Assembly: GCA_030447955.1 (NCBI GenBank)
Contig: JAUJNY010000005.1
Span: forward strand, 23,333-87,332
Source: Jiangellales bacterium
Lineage (GTDB): Bacteria > Actinomycetota > Actinomycetes > Jiangellales > Jiangellaceae
Reading direction: 5' to 3'
DNA: 64,000 nucleotides
The position numbers were made by a program, and so were the translations under genes. This document shows, piece by piece, positions 7,963 through 15,660 of the stretch (its first letter is position 1; each line of letters opens with the position of its first letter). The notes under the pieces are model-generated. The model ran no database searches and was not told the DNA's origin. It saw only the letters and a program-made list of their open reading frames with translations.

Positions 7963-9242
7963 GCTCGACCGCGTCGCCGCAGACTGCTCGCTCGACGGTC
8001 AGCGGTTCCGGCATCGTCATCACCCTGGCGGGGCTGCTCGTGGTCGCCAGCGTGGCACTGGCTGCAGCGCAGGGGCTGGTCCAGCCTGGGACAGCACTGG
8101 CCTTTGGGATCTTCATCTGTATCGGCGAGCTGATCCGGGTCACGCTGCCCGGCGAGCGCACCGAGGCACCGCTGGGACTCGCCGGCGGCTTGGCGTACGC
8201 GGTGCTCCTGAATCGGTCCGGCGACGCCGCCACGCACGGCGCCCTCCAAGTGGTCGCGGTGACAGCGACCGGCATGCTGCTCGGCAGCCTTCCGCACGTG
8301 GCGGCCGGCCGGCTGCCCGCCATCGACGCGGTCGCCCGCCGAGTGCTAGTGGTCGCCTTCGCGGCTGTCACATTCCGCGGGTTGGCGAGCGCCCTCTACG
8401 CACAGGGGGGTGAGCGCGGGCGCACATCTCTCGTCGCCCTCATGGTCGCCGTCGCGATTGCCGCCTGGCTGCTCGACGGGGTCCTCGGTGCTCTGATCTC
8501 GACAGAGCGCACGCGGGCGCCGTTCCGTGCGCTGCTGCGCAACGAGCTCAGCGCGCTTGCGGGCATCGGCGCCGCCGTCGGCTCCACCGGCGTGCTCATC
8601 GCCTTGGCCTGCGAGGTCATGGGCCTGTCGGCGCTGCCGGTGCTGTCGGTGCCACTGCTGCTGACGCAGTTCTCCTTCCGCCGCTATGCCTCCATCCGCG
8701 CGACGTACCTGCAGACGATCCGCTCGCTGTCGCGGGTCACCGACCTCGGCGGCTACACCGAGTCAGGCCACGCTCGCCGGGTCAGCGAGCTCGCCGTCGC
8801 CGTCGGTCGCGACCTCGGGATGCGGGACGAGGAGCTGCGGGAGCTGGAGTATGCCGCGCTCATGCACGACGTCGGGCAGCTGTCGCTGTCCGAGCCCATC
8901 CCCGGTGGGGCCACGCTTATGGTCACCACGGCCGAGCAGCGGCGCATCGCCGCGCTGGGCGCCGACGTGATCCGCCAAACGGGGGTTCTCGACGGCGTCG
9001 CCGTCATCGTCGAGCGGCAGGCCGAGCCTTATCGGGCGCCCCAGCTGCTCGACGACGGCGATGTCCCCCTCGCCGCTCGGATCATCAAGGTGGCCAACGC
9101 CTACGACGACCTCGTCGGCGGCTCGCTGGAGATGGGCCGCACCCTGGATGCCCTGGAGCGGCTGCGCCTCGGGAGCGCCTACGAGTACGACCCCCGGGTC
9201 GTGGAGTCCCTCGCCACCGTGCTGACGCGCTCCGTCGGCTGA
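7959..9242 (+). CDS. Membrane protein with degenerate HD-GYP domain
   Basis: This 427-residue protein has the same architecture as its upstream neighbour: seven or so membrane segments (16-238) and a C-terminal HD domain (250-425). The first metal ligands survive (His271, HD at 303-304), but the HHE-DGxGYP block is replaced by VERQAEPYRA (351-360). It is therefore probably not a c-di-GMP hydrolase and may be a sensor or regulatory subunit of the upstream enzyme. The GTG start overlaps the upstream stop by 4 nt, implying coupled translation. The last 64 bp are overlapped by the convergent DUF5317-like gene. Confidence 0.85.
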   Translation: MSSTASPQTARSTVSGSGIVITLAGLLVVASVALAAAQGLVQPGTALAFGIFICIGELIRVTLPGERTEAPLGLAGGLAYAVLLNRSGDAATHGALQVVAVTATGMLLGSLPHVAAGRLPAIDAVARRVLVVAFAAVTFRGLASALYAQGGERGRTSLVALMVAVAIAAWLLDGVLGALISTERTRAPFRALLRNELSALAGIGAAVGSTGVLIALACEVMGLSALPVLSVPLLLTQFSFRRYASIRATYLQTIRSLSRVTDLGGYTESGHARRVSELAVAVGRDLGMRDEELRELEYAALMHDVGQLSLSEPIPGGATLMVTTAEQRRIAALGADVIRQTGVLDGVAVIVERQAEPYRAPQLLDDGDVPLAARIIKVANAYDDLVGGSLEMGRTLDALERLRLGSAYEYDPRVVESLATVLTRSVG

Positions 9243-9847
9243 GCCGCTCCGCGCCGGGCAGCCGGCCCGACCAACCCGACGTACACGAGCATGCCAGCGC
9301 CGACGGCGATCAGCACGTCACCGATGCTGACCACCTGCGCAAGCAGGGGTAAGGGAACGGGCAGCACGTCGCCCAGGACCGGCAGGTGCGTGCCGGCGTC
9401 GAGGGGTTCGTGCTGGCGATCACCGGCGAGTCCGAGGTCTCCGGCCTCGAGCCCGGCCCGTTCCGCGGCGCCCAGCGACACCGGCATCGCCCCGTTGAGG
9501 GCAACGACGCAGGCGTTGGCGAGCAGCCCCACGCCGATCAACAGCATGCCGGGCAGCCGGCGGTTGTGCCACACAAAGAGGCCGACGAAGAGGGCACTGA
9601 CCGCCAGTCCCAGGGCGTACGCCGGTGCCCACACCAGACCGCCGAGCAGACCGCCCACCTGAGCGACCGCCGCCGAGCCGAGCGCGCGGAGCCGGCGAAA
9701 GCGCAACCGCGGAATTCGGCCGGGGCGGCCGCCGCGGATGAGGGCAGCTCCACCGGCGAGCACCAGGACGACCAACGCGAGGACCACGCCCGCCATTCTC
9801 GCCGCCGGGGTTGCCCGGATGGCGGAGCGGCGCCCGCGTGGTTGCAT
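9179..9847 (-). CDS. DUF5317-like integral membrane protein
   Basis: A 222-residue protein with a basic N-terminal tail and five or so hydrophobic segments (18-37, 62-95, 98-118, 165-190). The NGAMPVSLGAAERAGLEAGD segment between helices resembles DUF5317 membrane proteins, which in actinobacteria often sit next to HD-domain genes; function is unknown. The ATG is at 9847. The C-terminal 21 codons run antisense into the end of the convergent HD gene. This overlap is unusual, but the reading frame stays open and the last hydrophobic helix lies before it, so the very end may be dispensable. Confidence 0.7.
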   Translation of the reverse strand: MQPRGRRSAIRATPAARMAGVVLALVVLVLAGGAALIRGGRPGRIPRLRFRRLRALGSAAVAQVGGLLGGLVWAPAYALGLAVSALFVGLFVWHNRRLPGMLLIGVGLLANACVVALNGAMPVSLGAAERAGLEAGDLGLAGDRQHEPLDAGTHLPVLGDVLPVPLPLLAQVVSIGDVLIAVGAGMLVYVGLVGPAARRGAAQPTERVSTVARDSTTRGSYS

Positions 9848-9897
9848 ACCGGTGACCGTCGGCGCGTCCGGCGGGACGGGAGGGGAGGGGAGCGTGA

Positions 9898-10113
9898 GTG
9901 GCCGAGCAGGTCCGCGCCGAGATGGTCGCCAACGTTTTCGAGGTCGACGTGGCGTCCGGAGACCGCGTCGACTCCGGTACCCCGCTGCTCGTCCTTGAGT
10001 CCATGAAGATGGAGATCCCCGTCCTGGCAGAGCGCGCCGGCGTCGTGCTCGACGTCAAGGTGCAGCCGGGCGACGTCGTGCAGGAAGGGGACGTCCTCGT
10101 CGTCCTCGAGTGA
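9898..10113 (+). CDS. Stand-alone biotinyl/lipoyl carrier protein
   Basis: This 71-residue protein consists of a single biotinyl/lipoyl attachment domain. The attachment lysine sits in ESMKMEIPV (Lys37 between two Met residues), the arrangement recognised by biotin ligase. It contains only the beta-hammerhead, with no carboxylase domains, like the small biotinylated protein TB7.3 found near sigH and whiB1 in mycobacteria. The GTG at 9898 has a purine-rich ribosome-binding region just upstream. Its carboxylase partner is not in this window. Confidence 0.9.
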   Translation: MAEQVRAEMVANVFEVDVASGDRVDSGTPLLVLESMKMEIPVLAERAGVVLDVKVQPGDVVQEGDVLVVLE

Positions 10114-10127
10114 ACGCGCCGCAACGC

Positions 10128-10286
10128 TCAGCCGCACCGCAGCGGGAGCGCGTACGCGACCAGGTCGACGCTCGGGCGCGGGGACCAGTCGCGTCCGGGC
10201 GTCCGGACAAAGCCCATCTGCTCATACAACCGCTGCGCGGCGAGCAGCTCCTTGGGTGTGCACAGGACCAGCGCGCGCCAGCGCTC
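10128..10286 (-). pseudogene. C-terminal remnant of a GNAT acetyltransferase
   Basis: Only the last part of a GNAT fold is present: a strand (ALVLCTPKE), then AAQRLYEQMGFVRTPGRDW, the usual final helix and strand of an N-acetyltransferase. The acetyl-CoA-binding Q/RxxGxG/A motif and the N-terminal half are missing. Upstream, the open frame continues to 10376, but the sequence there is not GNAT-like. It is most likely a decayed gene. Confidence 0.65.
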
Positions 10287-10396
10287 CCTGCCAGTGTCGC
10301 TTCGTTGCGGCCGGGCTGCCGTGGGGACGGCCGCTGCCATACTGAGCCGGTGCTGGAGACGCCGGTGCCACGTCACGCGATTCCGCGTCGCCGCGG

Positions 10397-11494
10397 ATGA
10401 GCGGTCCGGTCCGCGCTGACCTGCGCGGGCTCGGCCGCGAGACGGTGGCAGCGCTGCGTCACCACGACTTGTTGCTGTTCGGCGCCGGCGTGACGTTCTA
10501 CGGGGCGGTCTCGCTCATCCCTGGACTGCTGGTCTCGGTATGGCTGGCTGCCCGGCTGGTGGGTGAGCAGCGGGTGCGCTCCCTGGCCAGTGAGCTGTCC
10601 GGTGCCCTGCCCACGACGCTCGGGGCTCCTGAGGTGGCCGAGTCCTTTGTCCTGCGGGGCCTGCACCTGACGCCGTTGACCGCCCTCGTCGCGGTGTTCC
10701 CCGCGAGCCTGTACGGGGAGGGGTTGCGCCGAGCCTACACCGCGCTCGCCGGCGTCGACGACACGATGGTCGGATGGAGGGGCAGGCTGACGGCGCTGCC
10801 GCTCCTCGCGGCCGCGCCCTTCTTGCTGCTGGCGGTCCTGACCATGACCCCACTGCTGAACGACCTGCTCGGCACGGGCACCGGACCCACCCTGCTGGGC
10901 GTCTACCTCTCGCTGAACGTGGTGTGGCTGGCGGTGTCGCCGCCGCTGGCCTGTACCTACCGGGTCGTCGCCCCCGACCCCCCACCGTGGAGGGTGGCGA
11001 TCGTCGGCGGCTTCTTTACCGGCGCCTTCGTGTCGGGCTTCCTGCAGGGGTTCGTCCTCTTCCTCTGGCTGCCGATCGACCTCGCGACGCCGTTCGGAGG
11101 ATCGGTGGCGACGGGCGCCGTCGTTGCCGTCCTGCTGTGGCTGTGGCTGCTGCACCTGGTGGTGCTGGTCGGCTACGTCGCGACCGTCGTCTCGCCGCGC
11201 GGGGTGCATCGCCGGGGCTCGGGCAGTGGTGAGAGCAGCTGGTGGCCTTTACGCCGGGCCGGCCTTGAGCAAACCGGGAATGCTGGCGCGCAGCTCAGCT
11301 TGCAGGGCGATGAGCAGGTCGGAGCGCACCTGCGGGGCGGCCGGTGCTCGTTCAGCACTACCGCCGACCCCCAACAGCAGCTGCAGGTGCAGGGCGCGCA
11401 GGAACGCAGCGGTGTTGGTCCGCACCGCCATCGGGCGATGCGCCGGTCGCTGCCCGCCGCCCACCGGTGCGACGAACTCCTTGACCCCCGGTGA
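10397..11494 (+). CDS. YihY/BrkB-family membrane protein
   Basis: Residues 20-270 form a six-helix YihY/BrkB-like membrane domain with the family's first-helix pattern FGAGVTFYGAVSLIP and long hydrophobic segments near 95-110, 130-150, 160-180, 200-225 and 235-260. Transport function has been suggested for the family but not settled. The last 90 residues (from about 276) are polar, look unlike the family and lie opposite the C-terminal coding region of the convergent DUF2785-like gene. The native stop may have been lost by a frameshift near 11230. ATG at 10397; no strong ribosome-binding site. Confidence 0.75.
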   Translation: MSGPVRADLRGLGRETVAALRHHDLLLFGAGVTFYGAVSLIPGLLVSVWLAARLVGEQRVRSLASELSGALPTTLGAPEVAESFVLRGLHLTPLTALVAVFPASLYGEGLRRAYTALAGVDDTMVGWRGRLTALPLLAAAPFLLLAVLTMTPLLNDLLGTGTGPTLLGVYLSLNVVWLAVSPPLACTYRVVAPDPPPWRVAIVGGFFTGAFVSGFLQGFVLFLWLPIDLATPFGGSVATGAVVAVLLWLWLLHLVVLVGYVATVVSPRGVHRRGSGSGESSWWPLRRAGLEQTGNAGAQLSLQGDEQVGAHLRGGRCSFSTTADPQQQLQVQGAQERSGVGPHRHRAMRRSLPAAHRCDELLDPR

Positions 11495-12163
11495 CTCCTC
11501 GGTCCGGGCGGTGGCGAGCCGCTCCAGCCACGTCTCGAGGACGTCGATGCCCACCAGGTCGCGCTGCAGCACCGACATCACCGCGGAGGCCAGCCGGTCG
11601 TCCTCTCCGTCGGTGAACCGGTAGGCCGTACCAGCGAGCAGCCGGCCGCCGACGACGTCGAGGACGACCGAGAGCTCCGCGCTGCCCAAGTGCCGGGAAG
11701 CCGCGAGGTGGGCGAGCAGGTCAGCACCGTTGCCGACGGCGTCCGCCCAGCCGGCTGCGGGCAGCCAGGCGCGCAGGTCACGCTCCTCGAGGTACCACGC
11801 GAAGGCGTGGTCGGCCCAGCTGAAGACCTGCTGGGGATGCAGGGCGCGGACGGCGTTGTCCCGGGCCACGACCGCGGCAAGCGCGCGGGCTGAGTACGAC
11901 CGGCGCAGCACCGTGGACCCCGCCTCGTCACCGAGGGAGGTGCGCAGCCCGACCGCCAGGCCGTCGCCCAGCCCGACCAGCAGCTCGTCATAGACCCCGT
12001 CGGCGATCCAGCGCGCGAGCGTTGAGAAGCCGAGCTCGTCGCGCACGTGCGAGTCAGCGTCGCCCAGCATCGCGACCAGCTCGGCGGTCAGGTCGTCGAG
12101 AGCTGCGCCGCTGGGTACTCCTCCACCGACCGCGACGAGTCGCTCCCAGTACGACGTCCGCAC
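11249..12163 (-). CDS. DUF2785 domain protein
   Basis: A 304-residue, largely helical protein that resembles DUF2785. Markers are the ELGFSTLARWIADGVYDELL segment near the N-terminus, WADHAFAWYLEERDLRAW in the middle, and the C-terminal repeat-like helices ending in IPGLLKAGPA. The role is unknown. I chose the GTG at 12163 (VRTSYWERL) because the longer open frame upstream is low-complexity and runs over whiB1. The 3' end overlaps the convergent YihY-like frame by 246 bp. The helical periodicity continues through this overlap, so this gene, not the other, is probably the conserved one there. Confidence 0.75.
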   Translation of the reverse strand: MRTSYWERLVAVGGGVPSGAALDDLTAELVAMLGDADSHVRDELGFSTLARWIADGVYDELLVGLGDGLAVGLRTSLGDEAGSTVLRRSYSARALAAVVARDNAVRALHPQQVFSWADHAFAWYLEERDLRAWLPAAGWADAVGNGADLLAHLAASRHLGSAELSVVLDVVGGRLLAGTAYRFTDGEDDRLASAVMSVLQRDLVGIDVLETWLERLATARTEESPGVKEFVAPVGGGQRPAHRPMAVRTNTAAFLRALHLQLLLGVGGSAERAPAAPQVRSDLLIALQAELRASIPGLLKAGPA

Positions 12164-12264
12164 GAGCGGGCATCCTGACAGACCGGCGGACCGGCTTTGG
12201 GCGAGAGCGCGGCTGCGCCCCGCCGCGGAGCGCGGACGGGGCGCCGGTACCGAGCCTTGAGAGG

Positions 12265-12516
12265 TCAGGCCAGGCGGGCCCTCGCACGCGCGTTGCGCCG
12301 CTTGAGCGCCCTCCGCTCGTCCTCGCTGAGACCGCCCCAGACTCCCGCGTCCTGGCCGGATTCGAGGGCCCACGCCAAGCACACCTCCCGCACGTCGCAG
12401 CGGCGGCAGACGGCCTTGGCCTCCTCGATCTGGAGGAGAGCGGGGCCGGTGTTGCCGATCGGGAAGAAGAGCTCGGGGTCCTCGTCACGGCAGGCGGCGC
12501 GGTGTCGCCAGTCCAT
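12265..12516 (-). CDS. whiB1: Fe-S transcription factor WhiB1
   Basis: This 83-residue Wbl protein carries a [4Fe-4S] cluster on Cys9, Cys37, Cys40 and Cys46, the same positions as mycobacterial WhiB1. It also has the MDWRH start, the GVWGG turn (58-62) and the basic LKRRNARARAR C-terminus used for DNA contact. WhiB1 binds the principal sigma factor and is nitric-oxide sensitive and essential in mycobacteria. The ATG at 12516 is fixed by homology and by a GAGAGGA site just upstream, although the frame is open further. It lies downstream of the SigR locus as in mycobacteria. Confidence 0.97.
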   Translation of the reverse strand: MDWRHRAACRDEDPELFFPIGNTGPALLQIEEAKAVCRRCDVREVCLAWALESGQDAGVWGGLSEDERRALKRRNARARARLA

Positions 12517-12751
12517 GAGTTCCTCTCTCGCGCGTGAAATGCGTACGACGTCGTCCGGGACGGTGGTACGGCGCCCTGTGCCAGTGAATGAGCCTGCGGG
12601 GAATGCTGCCGAGAGCGCCCGCCCGTGGCACTGCACGGCAGCAGTGAGCAGCCTCGCAAAGACACAGGCACCTGGCAAGCGATCCTGGGCGCGGATCGCC
12701 GCTGGCCGGTGTTGCTTCTGTCACGTCGTCGCGGCGTCCTACGCTGGCGCC

Positions 12752-13177
12752 GTGCCCCTCCCGCCCGAGCGACTCACCGAGGGCCGACGCGAGCCGGGAC
12801 GGCCCGCTGTGGTTACCGCCGCCGCGGTCGGTGTCGCTTTCGAGGCGGTCATCGCGCTGGCTTACGCGCTCGCCCTTGCGGGGCGAGCCGTGCTGGACGG
12901 AGCGGCCAGCGTCGGCCTGGCGTGGAGCCTGGTGATCTGCATGCTCGTGTTCGCGCTGGGGCTCGGCTATGTGGCCAAGGGGCTGACACGTACGGCTTTG
13001 TGGGCGCGCTCCCCGGCCTTGGTGGCGCAGGCCCTGCTGCTCGTCGTCGGCGTTCCCATGGTGCGCGGCGGGCAGCTCGCGGTCGGACTGCCGCTGTCGG
13101 TGCTGGCCGCGAGTGTCGTGGTGCTGCTGTTCACACCGAGCGCGCGCCTCGTGCTTGACCGCGCGCTCGACCGCTGA
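12752..13177 (+). CDS. Small integral membrane protein beside whiB1
   Basis: A 141-residue protein with four predicted membrane helices (about 25-48, 52-74, 85-105, 108-128), a short charged N-terminus and a DRALDR C-terminus. I do not recognise a named family, though similar four-helix proteins occur beside whiB1 in other actinobacteria as far as I recall. The GTG at 12752 is preceded by TACGCT (12740-12745) at 6 nt and no Shine-Dalgarno, so a leaderless mRNA is likely. It ends 6 bp from the convergent sigma-factor gene. Confidence 0.65.
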   Translation: MPLPPERLTEGRREPGRPAVVTAAAVGVAFEAVIALAYALALAGRAVLDGAASVGLAWSLVICMLVFALGLGYVAKGLTRTALWARSPALVAQALLLVVGVPMVRGGQLAVGLPLSVLAASVVVLLFTPSARLVLDRALDR

Positions 13178-13183
13178 GGGCGC

Positions 13184-14125
13184 TCACTCCTCGGTGAGCA
13201 GGCCCTCACGCAGCTGGGCGAGCGTGCGGGCCAGCAGCCGGGACACGTGCATCTGCGAGATGCCGACTTGTTCGGCGATCTGCGACTGCGTCATGCCGCC
13301 GAAGAAACGCAGCAGCAAGATCCTCTTCTCCCGCTCGGGCAGCTGTGCGAGCAGCGGCTTGAGCGACTCTCGGTACTCCACGCCCTCGAGCGCCTCGTCC
13401 AGTCGGCCGAGGGTGTCGGCCACGGCCGGTCTTTCGTCGTCGCCGAGGTCGGGCGCGTCGAGGGACAGGGTGCTGTAGGCGTTGGCCGACTCCAGCCCCT
13501 CGAGCACTTCCTCGGAGGAGATCTTCAGGTGGATCGCCAGCTCGGCGACGGTGGGGGAGCGGCCGAGCTCTTGGGAGAGCGTCGCGGTGGCGGCAGTCAG
13601 CTGCAACCGCAGCTCCTGCAGCCGGCGCGGCACCCGGACCGCCCAGCCCTTGTCGCGGAAGTGCCGCTTGATCTCCCCGACGATGGTGGGGGTGGCGTAC
13701 GTCGAGAACTCCACGCCCCGGTCGGGGTCGTAGCGCTCGATCGACTTGAGCAGGCCGATCGTCGCCACCTGGACCAGGTCGTCGAGCGGCTCGCCCCGGT
13801 TGCGGAAGCGGCGGGCCAGGTGCTCGACCAGTGGCATGTGCAAGGTCACCAGCCGTCCGCGCAAGGCGGTGCGGCGCTCGTCGCCGGGTCCTAGTGACGC
13901 GTACGTGCGCAGCAGCGCCCGGGACTCCGTCCGGTCGACGCCCACCCCGGTGGACGGAGGGCCGCTCGCGCTAGCGTCACCCTCAACCCCTGCGGCCGGC
14001 TCGGACTCAACGACGCCGGCCACCGTGGCCGTGCTCTCGGCGACGCTGGAGTTGTCGGCGCCCGGGTCGCTGCTGGCGTCTCCAAGCTCCGCGGGACTCG
14101 TCGGCGCGGCGGAAGCGTGGGTCAT
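13184..14125 (-). CDS. SigB/SigF-type alternative sigma factor
   Basis: A group III stress/sporulation sigma factor of 313 residues. After a 65-residue low-complexity N-terminal extension come region 2 (LVTLHMPLVEHLARRFRNRG, DDLVQVATIGLLKSIERYD, FSTYATPTIVGEIKRHFRD), region 3 (VRVPRRLQELRLQL) and region 4 (LPEREKRILLLRFFGG, then SQIAEQVGISQMHVSRLL). This pattern matches actinobacterial SigB/SigF. It is translationally coupled to the upstream anti-sigma kinase (ATGA overlap at 14122-14125), the usual partner-switch arrangement. No anti-anti-sigma (RsbV-like) gene is present in the window. Confidence 0.92.
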   Translation of the reverse strand: MTHASAAPTSPAELGDASSDPGADNSSVAESTATVAGVVESEPAAGVEGDASASGPPSTGVGVDRTESRALLRTYASLGPGDERRTALRGRLVTLHMPLVEHLARRFRNRGEPLDDLVQVATIGLLKSIERYDPDRGVEFSTYATPTIVGEIKRHFRDKGWAVRVPRRLQELRLQLTAATATLSQELGRSPTVAELAIHLKISSEEVLEGLESANAYSTLSLDAPDLGDDERPAVADTLGRLDEALEGVEYRESLKPLLAQLPEREKRILLLRFFGGMTQSQIAEQVGISQMHVSRLLARTLAQLREGLLTEE

Positions 14126-14592
14126 GCTGGTGCTCCGCCGAACTTGCGCAGGATCACGCTGATCCGGCCACCGTCCAGCTGGGCGTCGACCTCGTCGACC
14201 AGAGCTGTGAGGACGGTCCAGGCGAAGGTGTCCCGGCGTGGGGTCCGCGCGTCCTCAGCGGTCCCCGAGACCACCACCGCGATGGCGTCGCTGCTCAGGG
14301 TGACGGCGCACTCGAGCTGGTCGTCGGCGCTGAGCTGCGTCAGCACCAGCGCCGACGCCTCGTCGACGGCGATCCGTAGGTCGTCGATGTCGTCGAGGGT
14401 GAAGTCGAGGCGTGCGGCCAGACCGGCTACCGCCGTCCGGAGCAGCGCGAGGTACGCGCCGGCAGCCGGGACCCGGATCTCGATCCGGTCCGCGGCCCCC
14501 GCGGCCGCGCGCGCCGCTGGTGCGGCCGAAGCGGTGCCCGTGTCGGTGGCGGGAGGATCGGCCTCACTCGGCGCGGTGATGCGTTCGGTCAC
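14122..14592 (-). CDS. Anti-sigma factor, RsbW-like serine kinase
   Basis: This 156-residue protein has the GHKL ATPase fold of RsbW/UsfX anti-sigma factors. After a disordered Ala/Thr-rich start (1-35) comes the domain with the N-box DDLRIAVDEAS (about 69-79), where the Glu and Ala-Ser fit the ATP-Mg site. The glycine-rich lid is poorly conserved, so kinase activity is uncertain. It should bind the sigma factor encoded immediately downstream, whose start it overlaps by 4 nt. The ATG at 14592 is the first in frame; the 63-bp upstream gap separates it from the GNAT gene. Confidence 0.88.
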   Translation of the reverse strand: MTERITAPSEADPPATDTGTASAAPAARAAAGAADRIEIRVPAAGAYLALLRTAVAGLAARLDFTLDDIDDLRIAVDEASALVLTQLSADDQLECAVTLSSDAIAVVVSGTAEDARTPRRDTFAWTVLTALVDEVDAQLDGGRISVILRKFGGAPA

Positions 14593-14655
14593 GCCCGGGC
14601 CGTCCCCTCGATGTCCTTCGAAAGCTGAGCCCTCACGCTACCCGACCGGGCGCGC

Positions 14656-15159
14656 TCACCCCGACGGATCGTTCGCCGCCCGAGCCAAGGCGAGCCGTTG
14701 CACGCCGGCCTGGTCGAGACGCCACACGGTCCAGCCCTCCTGGGGGTGGGCACCGACGGAGCGGTAGAAGTGCTGTGCCGGCTCGTTCCAGTCGAGTACC
14801 CACCACTCGAGCCGGTGGTAGCCCCGCTCGACGCAGATGCCGGCCAGGGCGCTGAGCAGGTCGCGCCCGAGGCCACGACCGCGCGCCTCGGGCGCCACGA
14901 ACAGGTCTTCCAGCCAGATGCCGTGGCGGCCCAGCCAGGTCGAGAAGGTGACGTACCAGAGGGCGAAGCCGACCAGCTGGCCGTCCTCCTCGGCGACGTG
15001 GCAGTACACCAGTGGATCCGCGCCGAAGAGCGCGACGCTGAAGTCGGCTTCGACCGCGCGCACCTCTCCCGGCGCTCGCTCGTACGCAGCCAGCTCGCGT
15101 ACCAGGCGCAGGATCTCGGCGACGTCGCCGGGCTGCGCGGGGCGTACCTCTGCCACCAC
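14656..15159 (-). CDS. GNAT N-acetyltransferase, diamine/spermidine acetyltransferase-like
   Basis: A complete GNAT domain of about 167 residues. The acetyl-CoA loop is visible as ARGRGLGRDLLSALAG, preceded by WLEDLFVAPE and followed by LEWWVLDWNEPAQHFYRSVG, an arrangement typical of SAT1-like diamine acetyltransferases. The substrate is not proven. Two consecutive GTG codons (15159 and 15156) could start it, 6-9 bp after the sodN stop, so it is likely cotranscribed with sodN. The pairing with NiSOD may be incidental. Confidence 0.85.
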   Translation of the reverse strand: MVAEVRPAQPGDVAEILRLVRELAAYERAPGEVRAVEADFSVALFGADPLVYCHVAEEDGQLVGFALWYVTFSTWLGRHGIWLEDLFVAPEARGRGLGRDLLSALAGICVERGYHRLEWWVLDWNEPAQHFYRSVGAHPQEGWTVWRLDQAGVQRLALARAANDPSG

Positions 15160-15164
15160 CGCAG

Positions 15165-15569
15165 TCAGGCCGCCTGCTTGGTCTCCCAGAAGATCGCGGC
15201 GATCTCGTCGATCTTGGCAAGGAGCTGGTCGGCGATCGCCGGGTCGAGGGATCCCTTGGCGCCACTGGCCCCGGACAGCTTGGTCGCCTCGTTGAAAAGC
15301 TCGTGCAGCTGCGGGTACTTCTCGAAGTGGGGCGGCTTGAAGTAGTCGGTCCACAGCACCCAGAGGTGGTGCTTGACCAGGTCGGCGCGCTCCTCCTTGA
15401 TCAGCACCGCGCGCTGGCGGAAGACCTCGTCCTCGGTCCCGTGGTACTTGTCGATGATGGCCCGGACGGACTGCGCCTCGATGCGCGCCTGGGCAGGGTC
15501 GTAGACGCCGCACGGCAGGTCACAGTGCGCGGACACCTGGATCGTTGCGGCGGTCCAACGCGACAGCAT
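15165..15569 (-). CDS. sodN: Nickel superoxide dismutase
   Basis: NiSOD dismutates superoxide to peroxide and oxygen. The 134-residue precursor has a 14-residue propeptide and then the mature N-terminus HCDLPCGVYDPAQ. His1, Cys2 and Cys6 of that hook bind nickel, and Tyr9 gates the site. KHHLWVLWTDYFKPPHFEKY and the C-terminal IFWETK are conserved in Streptomyces enzymes. The ATG at 15569 is preceded by AGGAG. The hook must be freed by a protease, and the divergent sodX supplies it. Confidence 0.97.
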   Translation of the reverse strand: MLSRWTAATIQVSAHCDLPCGVYDPAQARIEAQSVRAIIDKYHGTEDEVFRQRAVLIKEERADLVKHHLWVLWTDYFKPPHFEKYPQLHELFNEATKLSGASGAKGSLDPAIADQLLAKIDEIAAIFWETKQAA

Positions 15570-15660
15570 GGGCGCTCCTTCGCTCGGGCTGTAAGGGTGC
15601 TGGTCGACGTTGGCGACACTACCGCGCAACGTGGATGCGAAGCCGGGGAGGAGCGGTGCG

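Noticed and set aside
15570-15660. A Nur box between sodN and sodX
   Set aside because: Only a weak GTTG-N14-CAAC dyad is present (15609-15630), too wide and imperfect for the known TTGCAA-type operator.
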